DNA of 35,940 bases from Tieghemiomyces parasiticus (Eukaryota; Kickxellomycota; Dimargaritomycetes; Dimargaritales; Dimargaritaceae), in assembly GCA_027575765.1 (NCBI GenBank), contig JANBPT010000363.1:5166-41105 (forward strand), given 5' to 3'. Under the pieces are notes generated by a model. It did not search any database, had not been told where the DNA came from, and saw only the letters and a list, made by a program, of their open reading frames with translations. The translations under genes were made by a program, and so were the position numbers. Positions 1 through 10,244 of this stretch are shown piece by piece; position 1 is the first letter of the stretch, and each line of letters opens with the position of its first letter.

Positions 1-293
1 GGGTAGGAGGCCGAGGCACCCGGAGTCGTGGAGTCAGCGAGCTTCTGCACGGGCGGGTAGTAAGGGTAGGAGGCCGAGGTACCCGGGGCCGTGGAGGTGG
101 CGGGCTGCTGCACGGGCGGGTAGTAAGGGTAGGAGGCCGAGGCACCCGGAGTCGTGGAGTCAGCGAGCTTCTGCACGGGCGGGTAGTAAGGGTAGGAGGC
201 CGAGGAACCCGGAGTCGTGGAGTCAGCGAGCTTCTGCACGGGCGGGTAGTAAGGGTAGGAGGCCGAGGTACCTGGGGCCGTGGAGGTGGCGGG
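1..293. repeat. 63-bp tandem repeat array, about 4.6 copies
   Basis: Units begin at 1, 64, 127, 190 and 253 and each is exactly 63 bp, so the array keeps frame (21 codons). Two unit versions are present. The units at 64 and 253 encode QPATSTAPG-type or ATSTAPG-type spacers; those at 1, 127 and 190 encode KLADSTTPG. Copies of one version are almost identical, which suggests recent unequal crossing-over or gene conversion. The array continues beyond the left edge. Confidence 0.95.
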
Positions 294-380
294 TGGGAAG
301 TAATACTCCAGTGGACGAGTTGTGGCACTGGCCGCAGAGGCAGAGCTGGCCAGAACCAAAAACGCGGTTAGCAAATCCAT
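1..380 (-). CDS. Secreted Tyr/Pro-rich tandem-repeat protein (N-terminal part, runs off left edge)
   Basis: The reading frame opens with ATG at 380-378 on the minus strand and stays open to the window edge, so about 126 residues are visible and the C-terminus is missing. The first 16 residues (MDLLTAFLVLASSASA) form a good signal peptide. A short linker containing PLEYYFPP follows. Then come nearly five copies of a 21-residue repeat, SASYPYYPPVQ followed by KLADSTTPG or QPATSTAPG. The repeat has no Cys, few charges and many Tyr, Pro and Ser/Thr. That composition is typical of extracellular or cell-wall proteins that are O-glycosylated or Tyr-crosslinked, but no named family is recognised. It is the first of several putative secreted products in the window. 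Location outside the cell is inferred from the signal peptide; function is unknown. Confidence 0.75.
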   Translation of the reverse strand, partial: MDLLTAFLVLASSASAASATTRPLEYYFPPATSTAPGTSASYPYYPPVQKLADSTTPGSSASYPYYPPVQKLADSTTPGASASYPYYPPVQQPATSTAPGTSASYPYYPPVQKLADSTTPGASASY

Positions 381-2221
381 CGTCGATAGCGCTTAAAGGT
401 CAGATAAGTGATTGCGGGAGGTTGAAGAACGACACTTGAATGAAGGAATCCGAGTGGGGCGCGTTATTAAAAACAAAGGAAAGAATACTATAGATATGTA
501 ATAACCAGTTAAGGACGCGAGAAGAATGCGGCGTGATGCGTAATTAATGGAAATACAGTTCGATATGCAAAATCGCACTGCGAATCAAAAAGTGATGAGT
601 ACTGGTAGCGCTGACAGAATGACCAACAGGCATCGGTGGAGGCCCGACTAGCTGGCTTTTAAGGTTGTAGTGGAGAGGAGGCGGAGCAGACGTGGAAACT
701 GGGGAGGAGTACAGGTGAGCTACCTGTGGGGAGAGAATGAGTCTGGACGCCAGAAGTGAGGTCTCCAGGATGACTGGATGTGCTTTGCCCTATACCCCGC
801 CTCCCGAGCTGGTATTATGCTTTGATTTTTCACCCCCACCCCCACCTGTACCTATCTCCGCCAGCCCCTGTTACACGGTAGGGGTGGGGTCGCGGTACAC
901 TTCCAACCAGGTGATATGAAGCGGATGGAAGTGAAGCTTGTATCACCTCTAGTTAAGCCGGACGAATGGGGTTAACAGATGAAGGCTGAAGGGGAGGCAG
1001 AATAAAAGAGTGGCAGCAGGTGGAAAAAAGTGTACCAACGGCGAGCCAGGTCGAATAGGCAGGGAAAATCCGGCCCGAAGATTGGGTATTACAGCAATTA
1101 TGGGCCTCAATCTGCGACCCTTCCTCCCGACTATTAGCGAACATGCATCACTTTACATTTTTTCCATTTGTACGCAGCGAAAGTCCAAGATAGCCTACAT
1201 AGGCCACTGGTCCAACAACAGGTTGGCCTCAACTTTTCTACCCGCCAAGTGTGATTTGGGTCTGCAACCTTTCGAAAGTGCTGATACAGGCCGGGTGGAC
1301 CGCTTCTTCCCAGCCAGGCTAACTGTCGGCCATGCGTGCAGTTGTGTTGAAGTAGGGGCTATCTAGTGTCGGATGGTTTTGGCAGGCGACCTCCTAGTCA
1401 TAGAGTCATCTGACATGTGCACTTGGTGATGCGCCCACAAATGGCGAGCTAAAGGCCACTGACAACGGTGGGCGACGAAGCATGAAGGTTTGTAGGTTAT
1501 GATAGTCTCCGCCGACCCTTAAAATGCTCAACAGCCGGTCCCGTTGTCGAAAATTAGGGGACAGAGGAGAGGGGGTCACACCCTCATAGTAAGCTTTGAA
1601 GGAAGCGATCAGAGCAACGTGAGCGGCAGGGAAAATGGTGGCTTGCAGATCGCTCTTTTGGTCGTCCAAGCGAGGGGGTGTATCAGGTCGTACGGTACGA
1701 CGATGGCGCTTCGCCACCAATGTCGACAAGGTGAGGCTCCAAGGTACTAGCGAATAGGGAAATGGAAACTAGCAGAGGGGTAGAAAAGAGGAAGCTGGGA
1801 GAGGGGAGAGGAGGGGTGCCTGCCTTCCTACGCACCAACCTATTACTATGACCAACAGAGAGCCTTCTTAAGACCGCGCGCCTTCCATTGTGCAGAAAAC
1901 CGGGCCTAATTAGACAACACAGTGTAGGATAGTGGTTCCAACCCACCGGATCAAACTGTCCATAGTTATGCATAATATCTGTATTCAAAGCAATGCGGGC
2001 CGCAAGTACGTGAAGCAGGGTACATGTAGGGTGTACGGGGTCAAATAAGAGAAGGGGTGTGGCAAGTACGAGTGGACAGAAAGATGAGGACCGGTCAACT
2101 AAACTTCGTCCCAGCACGTTCCCCCCCCCTCCTTCCTTCCCCTTCTCCGGCTTTCATGTGCAGTGGTGGGTTCGGGGAGGAAAGAGGTATAACGCAAGAC
2201 TCTGATGAAAAGACCAGCGCT
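381..2221. other. Intergenic: promoter side of the repeat protein and 3' flank of PAC1
   Basis: About 1.8 kb without a supportable gene. The left part is the upstream region of the minus-strand repeat protein. The right part holds the 3' untranslated region of PAC1 (minus strand, stop at 2222). Short ORFs occur on both strands, but they overlap one another, have no recognisable domain and lack a consistent coding composition. A C-run and pyrimidine-rich stretch lies at about 2121-2150. Confidence 0.6.
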
Positions 2222-3952
2222 CTACCGGCACTCCCAAATCTTAGCGGTCTGGTCGACACTCCCGGTAACCACTAAGGGACTCACGGTGCTGAAGGCAATG
2301 CAGGTAGCAAAATGGTCGTGGGCGTCGGCCAGGGTCTTCATGCATCGACCGTTGGCGATATCCCAAATTTTGATGCTCTTGTCGTCCGATACGCTGAGGA
2401 TGAACTTGCCACTCGGGTGAAATACCGCTTCCCGCACCCAACTGTCGTGGCCCTTGAACGTGTGGAGCAATTGGCCCGTCATAGTGTCCCACAGCCGTAG
2501 GGTGTTATCGCGCGAACCCGACACGGCATAATGCCCTGCGGGTTCCTCGCCGACCGACGCCGAGGGTGGGTTGGAGGAGCTGGCCGTAGACCCGTTCCGC
2601 AGCCGGCCTCCGACCGTCGTCGTTGCCGCTGTCGATGGCGACCGCACCCGCGCCGGGGCCGCGATCCCCGCCAGCTGGCGGATGTAAGGGTACGCCGTAG
2701 GCGGGGCGAATTGTACACATTCGACCACGTGGTCGTGGCCCCGCAGGTCGAACTTGCACTCGCCCGACGTGGCGTCCCAAACACGGACGCTGAAATCGTT
2801 AGAGACAGTAGCGAATAGGCGAGAATCGTCGGCGATGGAAATGTGCCGCACCCATTCGGTGTGGCCCTGGATCGTCTTGACGCAGTAACTAGAGAGGGGA
2901 ATGGGGGCGAGGTGGTGGAATCATAGAGTGCGTCAGGGCGGACGACTGGTTAGTTGCCGCGGGGAATAAAAATGTAGGTTAGGTGCCAGGTCACGCCGCC
3001 GCCGCGGCAGCCAGGTCGGCCTCGGGCCAAATCCTACTTGCGATCAAAAGTTGCACCTACCCGGAGGCGGCCTCCCAGATCCTTATTGTCTTGTCGCGAC
3101 TAACCGACGCGATTTTATCTCCGGAGGGGAAGAAGCGCACGCATGACACGCAGTGATCGTGGCCAAACAAGGTTTTAGACTGATACTCGTTGTTGAGATC
3201 CCAGATTCGGATAGTCAGGTCGGCGGAGCAGGACACAAGGAAGGCGCCCTTGGGGTCGAACGTAACATCCTGTACGGCTTTAGTGTGGCCCTTGAGGGTG
3301 CGCTCAAATTCGCCCGTCTCGTAGTCCCAAATCTTAATAGTGGTGTCCTCGGAGGCCGTGGCCAACACGTTGAACACCGGGTGAAAACAGACCCGCGTCA
3401 CCGGCGACCGGTGACCCTTGAGCGTGTGCTTGGCAGGCGGCCGCGGTAGCCAGTCCACCGTCTTGGTCGCCTTGCGAACCGGGGCGTTCTTAAGCTCTTC
3501 CTCCAGCTTATGGACCTTGCCCTCGAGATCCATGATCCGCAACTGTAGCCGGACGAACGTAGCCCATTTCTTCTCCAGCTGGCCCGCGTACTTGCTCTTG
3601 GGATCCGCAACGAAGTCTTCGTGGCCGCTTTCCCGCTTGAGGGCAGCGAAGGAGTCCTCGTAGCCGTTGGTGTGTAGCCAGTCAAGTACGGACTTTTGTC
3701 TGTGGGGAGCCCGTGCCGAGGGTAGGGTGGGGGCGTTGGGTTATGAAGGTTAGCATTGGGTAGGGCTTGAGAACCAGCGGCCGCCGCAGGAATTAAACTT
3801 TAACTCATGCACAGGCCGCTTGGAACAGGCCGACATGGGGGGGGGGCGAGCGGACGGTTCAGAAAGTCCCGCATCGTGCAGGATGCCAGAGGCTATACTT
3901 ACAGTTCTTGCTTTTGCCGGACGGGCAGTGTGGATGAATAGCCAGACGCCAT
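2222..3952 (-). CDS. PAC1: Nuclear distribution protein PAC1/LIS1 homologue (3 exons)
   Basis: Exons on the minus strand are 3952-3903, 3699-3061 and 2888-2222. Introns start GTAAGTAT and GTAGGTGC and end CACAG and CTAG. Spliced length is 1356 nt, 451 residues. Residues about 15-42 form a LisH motif (SVLDWLHTNGYEDSFAAL). Residues about 55-90 are a coiled coil (LEKKW, then EGKVHKLEEELK). Seven WD40 repeats start at about residue 108, each closing in IWD, IWE or LWD, and the protein ends WECR as in other Lis1 proteins. A Ser/Thr/Pro/Arg-rich insert follows FAPPTAYPYIRQ; fungal Pac1 proteins often carry an insert here. The family binds the dynein motor with NudE/Ndl1 and is needed for nuclear migration and spindle positioning along microtubules. 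Phase matching across both introns (Q-E-L-Q-K and A-S-G-Y-C) supports the model. Confidence 0.95.
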
Positions 3953-6120
3953 GACAAGTCGTATCCAGGCGAATGCGGTCGAGCGGCTAGCTTGGAAGTT
4001 TAAGTCGGTTGTCTACAGGGGGGAGGTGACGGGCGCGGAATCGGGGGCGGGACGGCACGATCGGCCACCAAGAGATTGATGTGGAGAGAACAATAAAACT
4101 TGACGTAACTTGGCAGGCTCGGTGATGGGCGATGAGTTACCACACAGTACACAGTAGTAGCCTGAAGAGGGTCAGATAAGTGCCCGTAAGTAGCGGAATG
4201 GGGGTGAAAGGGGCCAGTTGCAGACGCGGAAAAGTGGAAAGGCCAAGTCGGTTGGTGGGCCAGCTCAGGTCAGGGGCGGAGTGGGGACAGTGCAGGACTG
4301 GGTCGTTACGTGACGGTGGAGGAGGAGGGAGCCTTTTCGGCTGGTAATGGGGGCATAGACGTTTGGGGTCGATAGTGTATGCGTTGCCAGCGAAGGTCAG
4401 ATAGCGAACACGCCTCAAGCCGCTTGGACTCGTTAGGAGAGCCTCGGCAGATTGACAAAGGTTGAGTCTAAGTGGACGGCGAGCGCGGAGGATCTCAGAG
4501 TCGGAGTTACTGTCGGGATTGGGTGGGCTCGAGTTGGGCAATGCGGAAGGGATCGGGCGGGAAGGATGCGGGCACGGTCGTCAAAGTCAGCGAGCGGAGA
4601 GGCAGGGACCGGCAACTCACGAGGTGGAACAGAAGCGCTGTTCGGTGTTTGCCGGGCGGCCGGATTTACAAGTCGCGACTAGGGCGGGAGGGGAGCGGAG
4701 TTTGGGAAACGCCCAGTATGCCGCCTATAGCTGCCCGCCACAACCTTGTGCTTCATCCTAACGGCCGATAAGCGGCTCCCCCACCCCCCTATTCCAGTGG
4801 CCCAAAACAAACCCCGCTGGGATGGCTGGGCCCACACTCCGTCTTACTTTACCCTTTTCCATGGCGTTCGCCTGTGCCTCCAGTCGCTGGAACCCGTCGT
4901 CTAAGAAATCAGCTGCACACCTTCGGGTATGGAACACCTACGCTTTCTGGCATGTTTCTACCATTTGTACAGCGCGTGCCTTAATTAGCGGGATGGGTCT
5001 AAACCTTGGTCGGATGAATTAGCATTAAATGACGGAACACGAAAATAAACAGCGCGGCTGGAGAGGGTTGCCTGCGAACGTTTCATCCGCCTTCACACCA
5101 CCTACGCCCCCAGGTGCAACGGACGGCTGTGCCGCGGGGCATGTGGGCCTGCGAACGAGAAGTGGCACCCCGTAGAATCCTGCCACCCACGACTAGCCAA
5201 AGGGGATAGAAAGTAGGCTGCTTATAGTCACGGAATGGTGTTCGACGGGTGCGCCCACCAGCTCTGTGATCAGCTGTGCCAGCACTGGTGGACGTCGTTG
5301 AGGTTGTTTTTGTCGAATTACCACGTAAGCCTGTGGCCGCCAATGTATTGGCGAACGTATCCGCCCCGGCTTCTAACCTGTGTACCCCACCTGCGCGCCG
5401 CATCGACGTCATTGCACCAAAGTCGGCCGCACCTGACCCTGACATTCACATGTCCGTACCTGCCTGAGAGTTGGGGGGATTGCATAGCACCGCCTTCACC
5501 AGGAAAATATACCACACGGCCGGCGGGAATAGGCATTGCCTGCCGTTTATAGCCGATAACTGCGCTCTACCCGGCCACTGGCCATTAATACTTGATATGT
5601 CGCTAATGTAGGGCTTGCGATAATCTACAACCATCACCGCTCTAAAAATATCGGGTTTCGTGGCGTCGTAGGGTAGCACCAAGGTATTCCTGGCACCAGG
5701 CTCCTCCGCTTTGAACGAACTTTCGCCCCCTTCTGGCCTACTAGCATGCTGGCCACCGCTCCTTTCCTTTGGAAGCGCGTCGCCGACAACCCTGGCTCTA
5801 TGGCGAAGTCGTTGTGGTAGCGGTGACACCAAGGCCCGTAGTTTGTTGCCGGCTTCATGGGAACCTTCGGGTTGTAGTCTTAACGCACTGCGCAGTTCAA
5901 AAAGGCCTACTCGTCCTTAAACCTCGCCGAATGATTCTTTATATAACATACCGTCTTCTTCTGCCTTACCTAAGGACTAACCATGTATCTCCGTCACATG
6001 TTTCCCTCTTGACCATTGTGACTTTCAAACAGTAGCCCCCCCCGCCCCGCCGCCGCCGTTTTAGACAGCCCATACTACCAGCCACTAGTTCCGTTCCTAT
6101 TTATTTACCAGCTTAACACC
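3953..6120. other. Intergenic, no recognised gene
   Basis: About 2.2 kb between the divergent starts of PAC1 and the secreted gene at 6121. Overlapping ORFs exist on both strands (for example 4137-4541 minus, 5446-5832 minus, 5235-5552 plus), but none shows a domain, signal peptide or family resemblance. One open plus-strand segment (about 5276-5467) has a Val/Ala/Pro-biased translation and a possible acceptor just upstream; it could be an exon remnant. The last 90 bases before 6121 contain a C-run followed by GCC-type triplets (about 6034-6060) and an AT-rich TATTTATTT stretch, a plausible core promoter. Confidence 0.5.
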
Positions 6121-7188
6121 ATGTCCCCTCGGCTATTGGTTGTTTATATTGTACTCTGGGCGACAACCATAACCCACTACCGTGCTAGCGTAGTGGCAAC
6201 CCCGCTCGCGCGACGTGGGATTGCTCCGTCCCGCCTGAACTCGGCAACCGGAAACAGCTCGTTCCGTCGCAAACTAGGCGTGACTACCCGCACTCTCAGC
6301 TCCCAGACATCCACCATCTCGTTCGTGTCCACCAACTCGGGCGACGCCCTATCAATCAAAAGTAATGTCCCGGCCGATGACCTCAACGACTGGCTGAACC
6401 GGTTCCTGTCAAACGCCGACCTAGATGTCCCACTCACGCCACAAGAGCTACCCGTCATACGGGACCGGCGTGCAGCCGTCCTGGAAATGGCTACCCATAA
6501 TAAACTTGTGCTCATTGCCATCGAGCCCGACTTCCCCTCGAATGACTGCCCGTCCGCAGCTAGGAACGAAGATTCGTTGCTCGTTGACGACAAGTCTCAG
6601 CAGGAGGAGCAGCTTCACCCGCCCTTCCGGCAGGTCCCGCCTAGCTGGTCACAAGGCAGCCACCACCGTTGGGCAGGCTCTGCAAGTGACCTAGACGAGT
6701 TTGATCCGGATGCCTTCCGACGCTTAACGCGATATGACCCAATGGACGCCACCGACTCCAACACCTATGCCTACGGTTCGGACGTTCGGGATGCTCAGAC
6801 CGGAAGCAGTGAGGAGGAGGGACCAGGGAAGCGTACCAGTCTGGTCAATTATAGCGAATTTGTCACGGACCTCCTTGGCCAGACATCACAACATACGAGT
6901 ATTCCTCAAACCACCCCGCGGTCCAGCGAGGCCCTGACAATACTTAAATCCCCCACGGCTATCGGGGCCATTGATACTGTTCGCTGTTACCAGGTCGGAG
7001 ACCGAAGATTCCGCGTACAGGTTTTGGTGGAATGTCGGGCCACTCAGGACCTCATGGCCTTTGCGCAATTTGCCTGGCTCGAGTCGCCTTATCAGGGCGG
7101 CTACTTTCTACTCAATCCACAGGATATCGACGACCGCCGCATCCTAAACGGCCTTAACGAACACTTTCGTCTTGATATCGCTTATTAG
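6121..7188 (+). CDS. Putative secreted protein A, 355 aa, unknown family
   Basis: A single uninterrupted frame starts at ATG 6121 (context CACCATG) and ends TAG after LDIAY. Residues about 5-25 are hydrophobic (LLVVYIVLWATTI) and followed by small and basic residues, as in a signal peptide or signal anchor. Dibasic sites soon after (ARRG, FRRK) could be Kex2-type processing sites. The middle is acidic and low in complexity (SSEEEGPGKR). The last 65 residues look folded, with alternating hydrophobic residues (FRVQVLVE, YFLLNP) and a closing helix after DDRR. No known domain is recognised. It lies upstream of, and in the same direction as, secreted protein B, which has nearly the same length and a faintly similar C-terminal pattern. 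Secretion is inferred; the role is unknown. Confidence 0.72.
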   Translation: MSPRLLVVYIVLWATTITHYRASVVATPLARRGIAPSRLNSATGNSSFRRKLGVTTRTLSSQTSTISFVSTNSGDALSIKSNVPADDLNDWLNRFLSNADLDVPLTPQELPVIRDRRAAVLEMATHNKLVLIAIEPDFPSNDCPSAARNEDSLLVDDKSQQEEQLHPPFRQVPPSWSQGSHHRWAGSASDLDEFDPDAFRRLTRYDPMDATDSNTYAYGSDVRDAQTGSSEEEGPGKRTSLVNYSEFVTDLLGQTSQHTSIPQTTPRSSEALTILKSPTAIGAIDTVRCYQVGDRRFRVQVLVECRATQDLMAFAQFAWLESPYQGGYFLLNPQDIDDRRILNGLNEHFRLDIAY

Positions 7189-8993
7189 CTTTGCTTGGTC
7201 GCCTTCAGGTTTGCCGTAATAAACAATACAGTTAGTAAGTGGTGTATACTAAGTCCCAACTGTGGAAATCTTACTCAAGCTGAATCCATCCTCCCATGGG
7301 ATGCTCACCGCTTCACGGGCGCGGATGGGAGAGGTGTACAATATCACGTGATAATATCATCACTTCTTGTGGTACCATGCTGTGAAAAAATTAAACGCCG
7401 CGCAATCCCCACCTTCTCCGTTTGTCTTTGACGACTGATAAACCAGAAAAATTTGGGAAAGGGTGGTTACTCCGGTTGATTTTTCATTCACGAACGGGCC
7501 AATTAATTTTTTTTGGGGAGGGCACTAATTTCAACAGACGTTGTGCCCTCAGTAGGGGGTGGTTATAAAGCAGGTGATGGGTCGGCTTGTACACCCCCAT
7601 CTCTATCTCTCTCTCACTATTACTCTCCCAATAGGAACTTGTACCTTTTGAGTACCTCGTCGTTCCAAAAAATAAACCGTTGCGGCCACTATGTTTTCAG
7701 ATATTCCATGATTCCTCGCATTGCTAACCTGTGTCCGTAAGTTTCCACTGTACCTCGTTCTGCCTTTCGTAAGGCGCTTGGAGAAGTGTAGTTTGGTACC
7801 TGGTTCCAGATATTGTTGGCGAACCAAACCCCCTTTTTACAACATCGGGCCTCGAATCCGCCTGTCGGGTTCCTTCGGGAGCTTTGGCTGCGTGGGATCA
7901 TCATGGTGGCGGTGTGGGAAACGAAGGGGAGATTAGCCGTGTCCTTCGGGGTGCCGGCCGGAGTGTCTTTTGCACGACGCTCTGGTTGAGTGCAGGGTGT
8001 GGGCTGACGCTGCTTTACGGCGCCGGCACGGTGGTCTTCTCCGGATCCCTGCCGGTTAGTTATGCTGACCCAACATACTTGATCGTTCTCGATTCAATGT
8101 CTTTATGCTCTGTATAATAAAACCATTTACTAAACTTCGCAGACAGTTACATTAGGAACTTATTGTGCGCCTTTTATACTAGATTTTTGAAAGCAGTTGC
8201 ACAATTCCACTCGTTTTGGTTAGGTAGGCGTTCGAAGGCCACGACCAGTCTACGATGTCGACTGCCAGCTTCCCTCATGGCGTCTTTATCGGATCTGCGT
8301 GGTTCGTCCTGGCATTCGCATGATACAGAAGTCTCAGGTCTGAGGTACCTTTCCGATCCCTAGATACGAGGGCGTGTCCGTTCCTGACTGCCACGTCCTA
8401 CCGCTCTCATTGTCCCTTAGGACGCTGTACTACCCTGCATGGAGTATCAGCAGGTCTAGTCCCATCATCAGCATGTCGATTTTGGCAGGCATTCTTCGGT
8501 ATTCGTCTCCCTCCCTTTGTCGCTTCACTATCAGCTCACATGTTCCAATCCAGCAACGCCAGGGCCCCAAACCACACCTACGTCTCATCTCGGTGTAACA
8601 AGCAACTTGACGATAGGGCATGATACGGGTGCAGGAAGATAACAGTTCCGCAGAAAGGGCGTGGCCGACACTAGCCAGGTGACGGCGGTCGTATCAGTCG
8701 ATCGTTGTGTAACGGCTAGGGTCGAAAAGGCGGTCAGCTTCACTATCCACAGGCCCGTCGAGAAAACAGAGGCCGGACGCTACAGATACTTAACCGTTGG
8801 CCGTCACCCACAGAGCGATGATTGTGCTCTACAAAAGGACCCCGAGGGTCTGCTATATAAATGAAGAGTGACTCCCCTACACCACACGGTACTAGATGTC
8901 GTTCACTCGTTGATAAGGTTTTTATTGTTCATTTTACTCCATTTTGTATTGTTTCTTTGTCCCCGGAACTCAGCCCCAACACGAACGTTCGCC
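7189..8993. other. Intergenic between secreted genes A and B
   Basis: About 1.8 kb with only short, unconvincing ORFs. It contains the 3' flank of gene A, a 12-bp perfect palindrome TATCACGTGATA at 7342-7353 and a CT-dinucleotide stretch near 7600. The right end is the promoter region of gene B, with a TATA-like element at 8854-8860. Confidence 0.55.
8854..8860 (+). promoter_or_regulatory. TATA-box-like element of secreted gene B
   Basis: TATATAA stands 134 bp upstream of the ATG at 8994. The spacing suits a core promoter with a leader of roughly 100 nt. It also argues for the start at 8994, because in-frame sequence upstream of that ATG has no other ATG and would begin too close to this element. 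Confidence 0.45.
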
Positions 8994-10031
8994 ATGCTGT
9001 CAGTGTTTACGAGGCATGGTTATTTAGTATTAGCCTGTCTAGCTACCCTTACTAAAATAGCCCCGACCCGGTGCGTCCCTTCCTCATATGGCAAACCCGC
9101 CGGGATATCACTTGAGCCACCGCGAACACCTTATTACAAGTCGATCCCTTGCACAAGCACCGCCGGCAGGCTTGAGTTTGACCTGGCACTGTTTGACGAA
9201 TGGATAGAGGCCCCTCACCCTGCAACGCACACCAGCATAGACCACGAAGCGGTCGACTCTGCGGCACCATTCGATTTCCGTGAATTCCTCAATGACGACG
9301 CGTTTAGCTCTGAGGACAGCCTGTCCACGGACAATACAGGTAGCACGTGCCAGTATCTAGGGCAACCCATGGACGTATTATTCGACCTTTTTCCCAACTC
9401 CGTCACCTTCGAATGGCTGCCCGCTGTGCAGCCCCCCGTGGCACCTTACCATCCCAGTCCCTCGCCGAATCCATTCTCACAACCTGAAGAGTCCACCGTG
9501 CCTCAGATCCCCCTTGAATCGGTGCCCAGGGATATGCTAGGCGTGCGTGCATTTGTCCATGCCTGCCTAAAAAACTCACAGGCTTTTGCCACCAGCGTCT
9601 ACCATGCCCATCCATCATCGACTGACTCCACGTTAACCTCATTGGACCAGGTAACCAGACTGCAAAAAACTGTCAAGAATCAGGTGTCCAGGTACATCAA
9701 GGCTGGACCGGGTTTCAATTCCTTAATAGGCCGCGCCGACGAATCCCTTGTCACACCAAAAAGTCGCATGCAGAACAAAATACATAGGCTAAGTAGGAAG
9801 CTTGATGGTCGAGGCAGGCCGTTTCTTATATATAGCTTCAGCGTGATTCCAGAAAGTCGGCGCGTTGATGTGGATTTCTACACCGATACTGACGGTCACG
9901 GCTGCTTGCGCATAATGAACATGGTGAAGACTGCCCCGCTTAACTATCAGTTCCACGCGGTTCCCATGTCAATGGGCGTTGACAGGCAGAAGCTCTTGGT
10001 TAAGAGTGTGGTTCAAGCATTTAATCATTAG
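8994..10031 (+). CDS. Putative secreted protein B, 345 aa, unknown family
   Basis: The frame is open from 8868, but the first ATG is at 8994 (GCCATG), giving MLSVFTRHGYLVLACLATLT, a convincing signal peptide. The mature part begins with a Pro/Ser-rich, acidic region containing short hydrophobic motifs (FDLALFDEWIE, FDLFPNSVTFEWLP). It then becomes helical and basic from about residue 225 (KTVKNQVSRYIK, NKIHRLSRKL). It ends in a compact region with RRVDVDFYTDTD and VDRQKLLVKSVVQAF. No known domain is recognised. The length and the C-terminal layout (RR plus a strand, then a helix after a D-R pair about 15 residues from the end) resemble secreted protein A, so the two may be diverged paralogues; identity is too low to be certain. 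The gene converges with secreted gene C, with only 213 bp between stop codons. Confidence 0.72.
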   Translation: MLSVFTRHGYLVLACLATLTKIAPTRCVPSSYGKPAGISLEPPRTPYYKSIPCTSTAGRLEFDLALFDEWIEAPHPATHTSIDHEAVDSAAPFDFREFLNDDAFSSEDSLSTDNTGSTCQYLGQPMDVLFDLFPNSVTFEWLPAVQPPVAPYHPSPSPNPFSQPEESTVPQIPLESVPRDMLGVRAFVHACLKNSQAFATSVYHAHPSSTDSTLTSLDQVTRLQKTVKNQVSRYIKAGPGFNSLIGRADESLVTPKSRMQNKIHRLSRKLDGRGRPFLIYSFSVIPESRRVDVDFYTDTDGHGCLRIMNMVKTAPLNYQFHAVPMSMGVDRQKLLVKSVVQAFNH

Positions 10032-10244
10032 CTGCCATGCAATCGGATGTAGTTTATTGAAGCAGCTGTCGTATCCGCATCCAACCGTGTATTTTTTGTT
10101 TACGGGGGGGGGGTGAAGCTGCAAGATCTTACGACGCTCACGATGGTCATGATCATTTTTTAAAAAAATAATACAATAATAATAAATAGACACTGTAAAC
10201 ATTGTCGGGGCGTGCCGCAGTGAACGTATGAGGACGGTTTGGCT
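10032..10244. other. Short convergent intergenic region with A/T tracts
   Basis: This 213-bp gap separates the 3' ends of secreted genes B (plus) and C (minus). It has a G-run at about 10105-10114 and an A/T-rich stretch at about 10158-10190 with AATAATAATAAATA-like sequence. The latter could serve as a poly(A) region for gene B and, on the other strand, for gene C. Confidence 0.45.

Noticed and set aside
1683..2117. 144-codon minus-strand ORF just downstream of PAC1
   Set aside because: Lies in the expected 3' flank of PAC1, has no family features, and its composition looks like translated noncoding DNA.
4137..4541. 134-codon minus-strand ORF between PAC1 and secreted gene A
   Set aside because: No domain or signal, Pro/Arg-rich translation of GC-rich DNA, and several overlapping ORFs on the other strand of similar quality; most likely part of the PAC1 upstream region.
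5446..5832. 128-codon minus-strand ORF
   Set aside because: No recognisable motif, and competing ORFs cover the same bases in other frames; not supportable as a gene.
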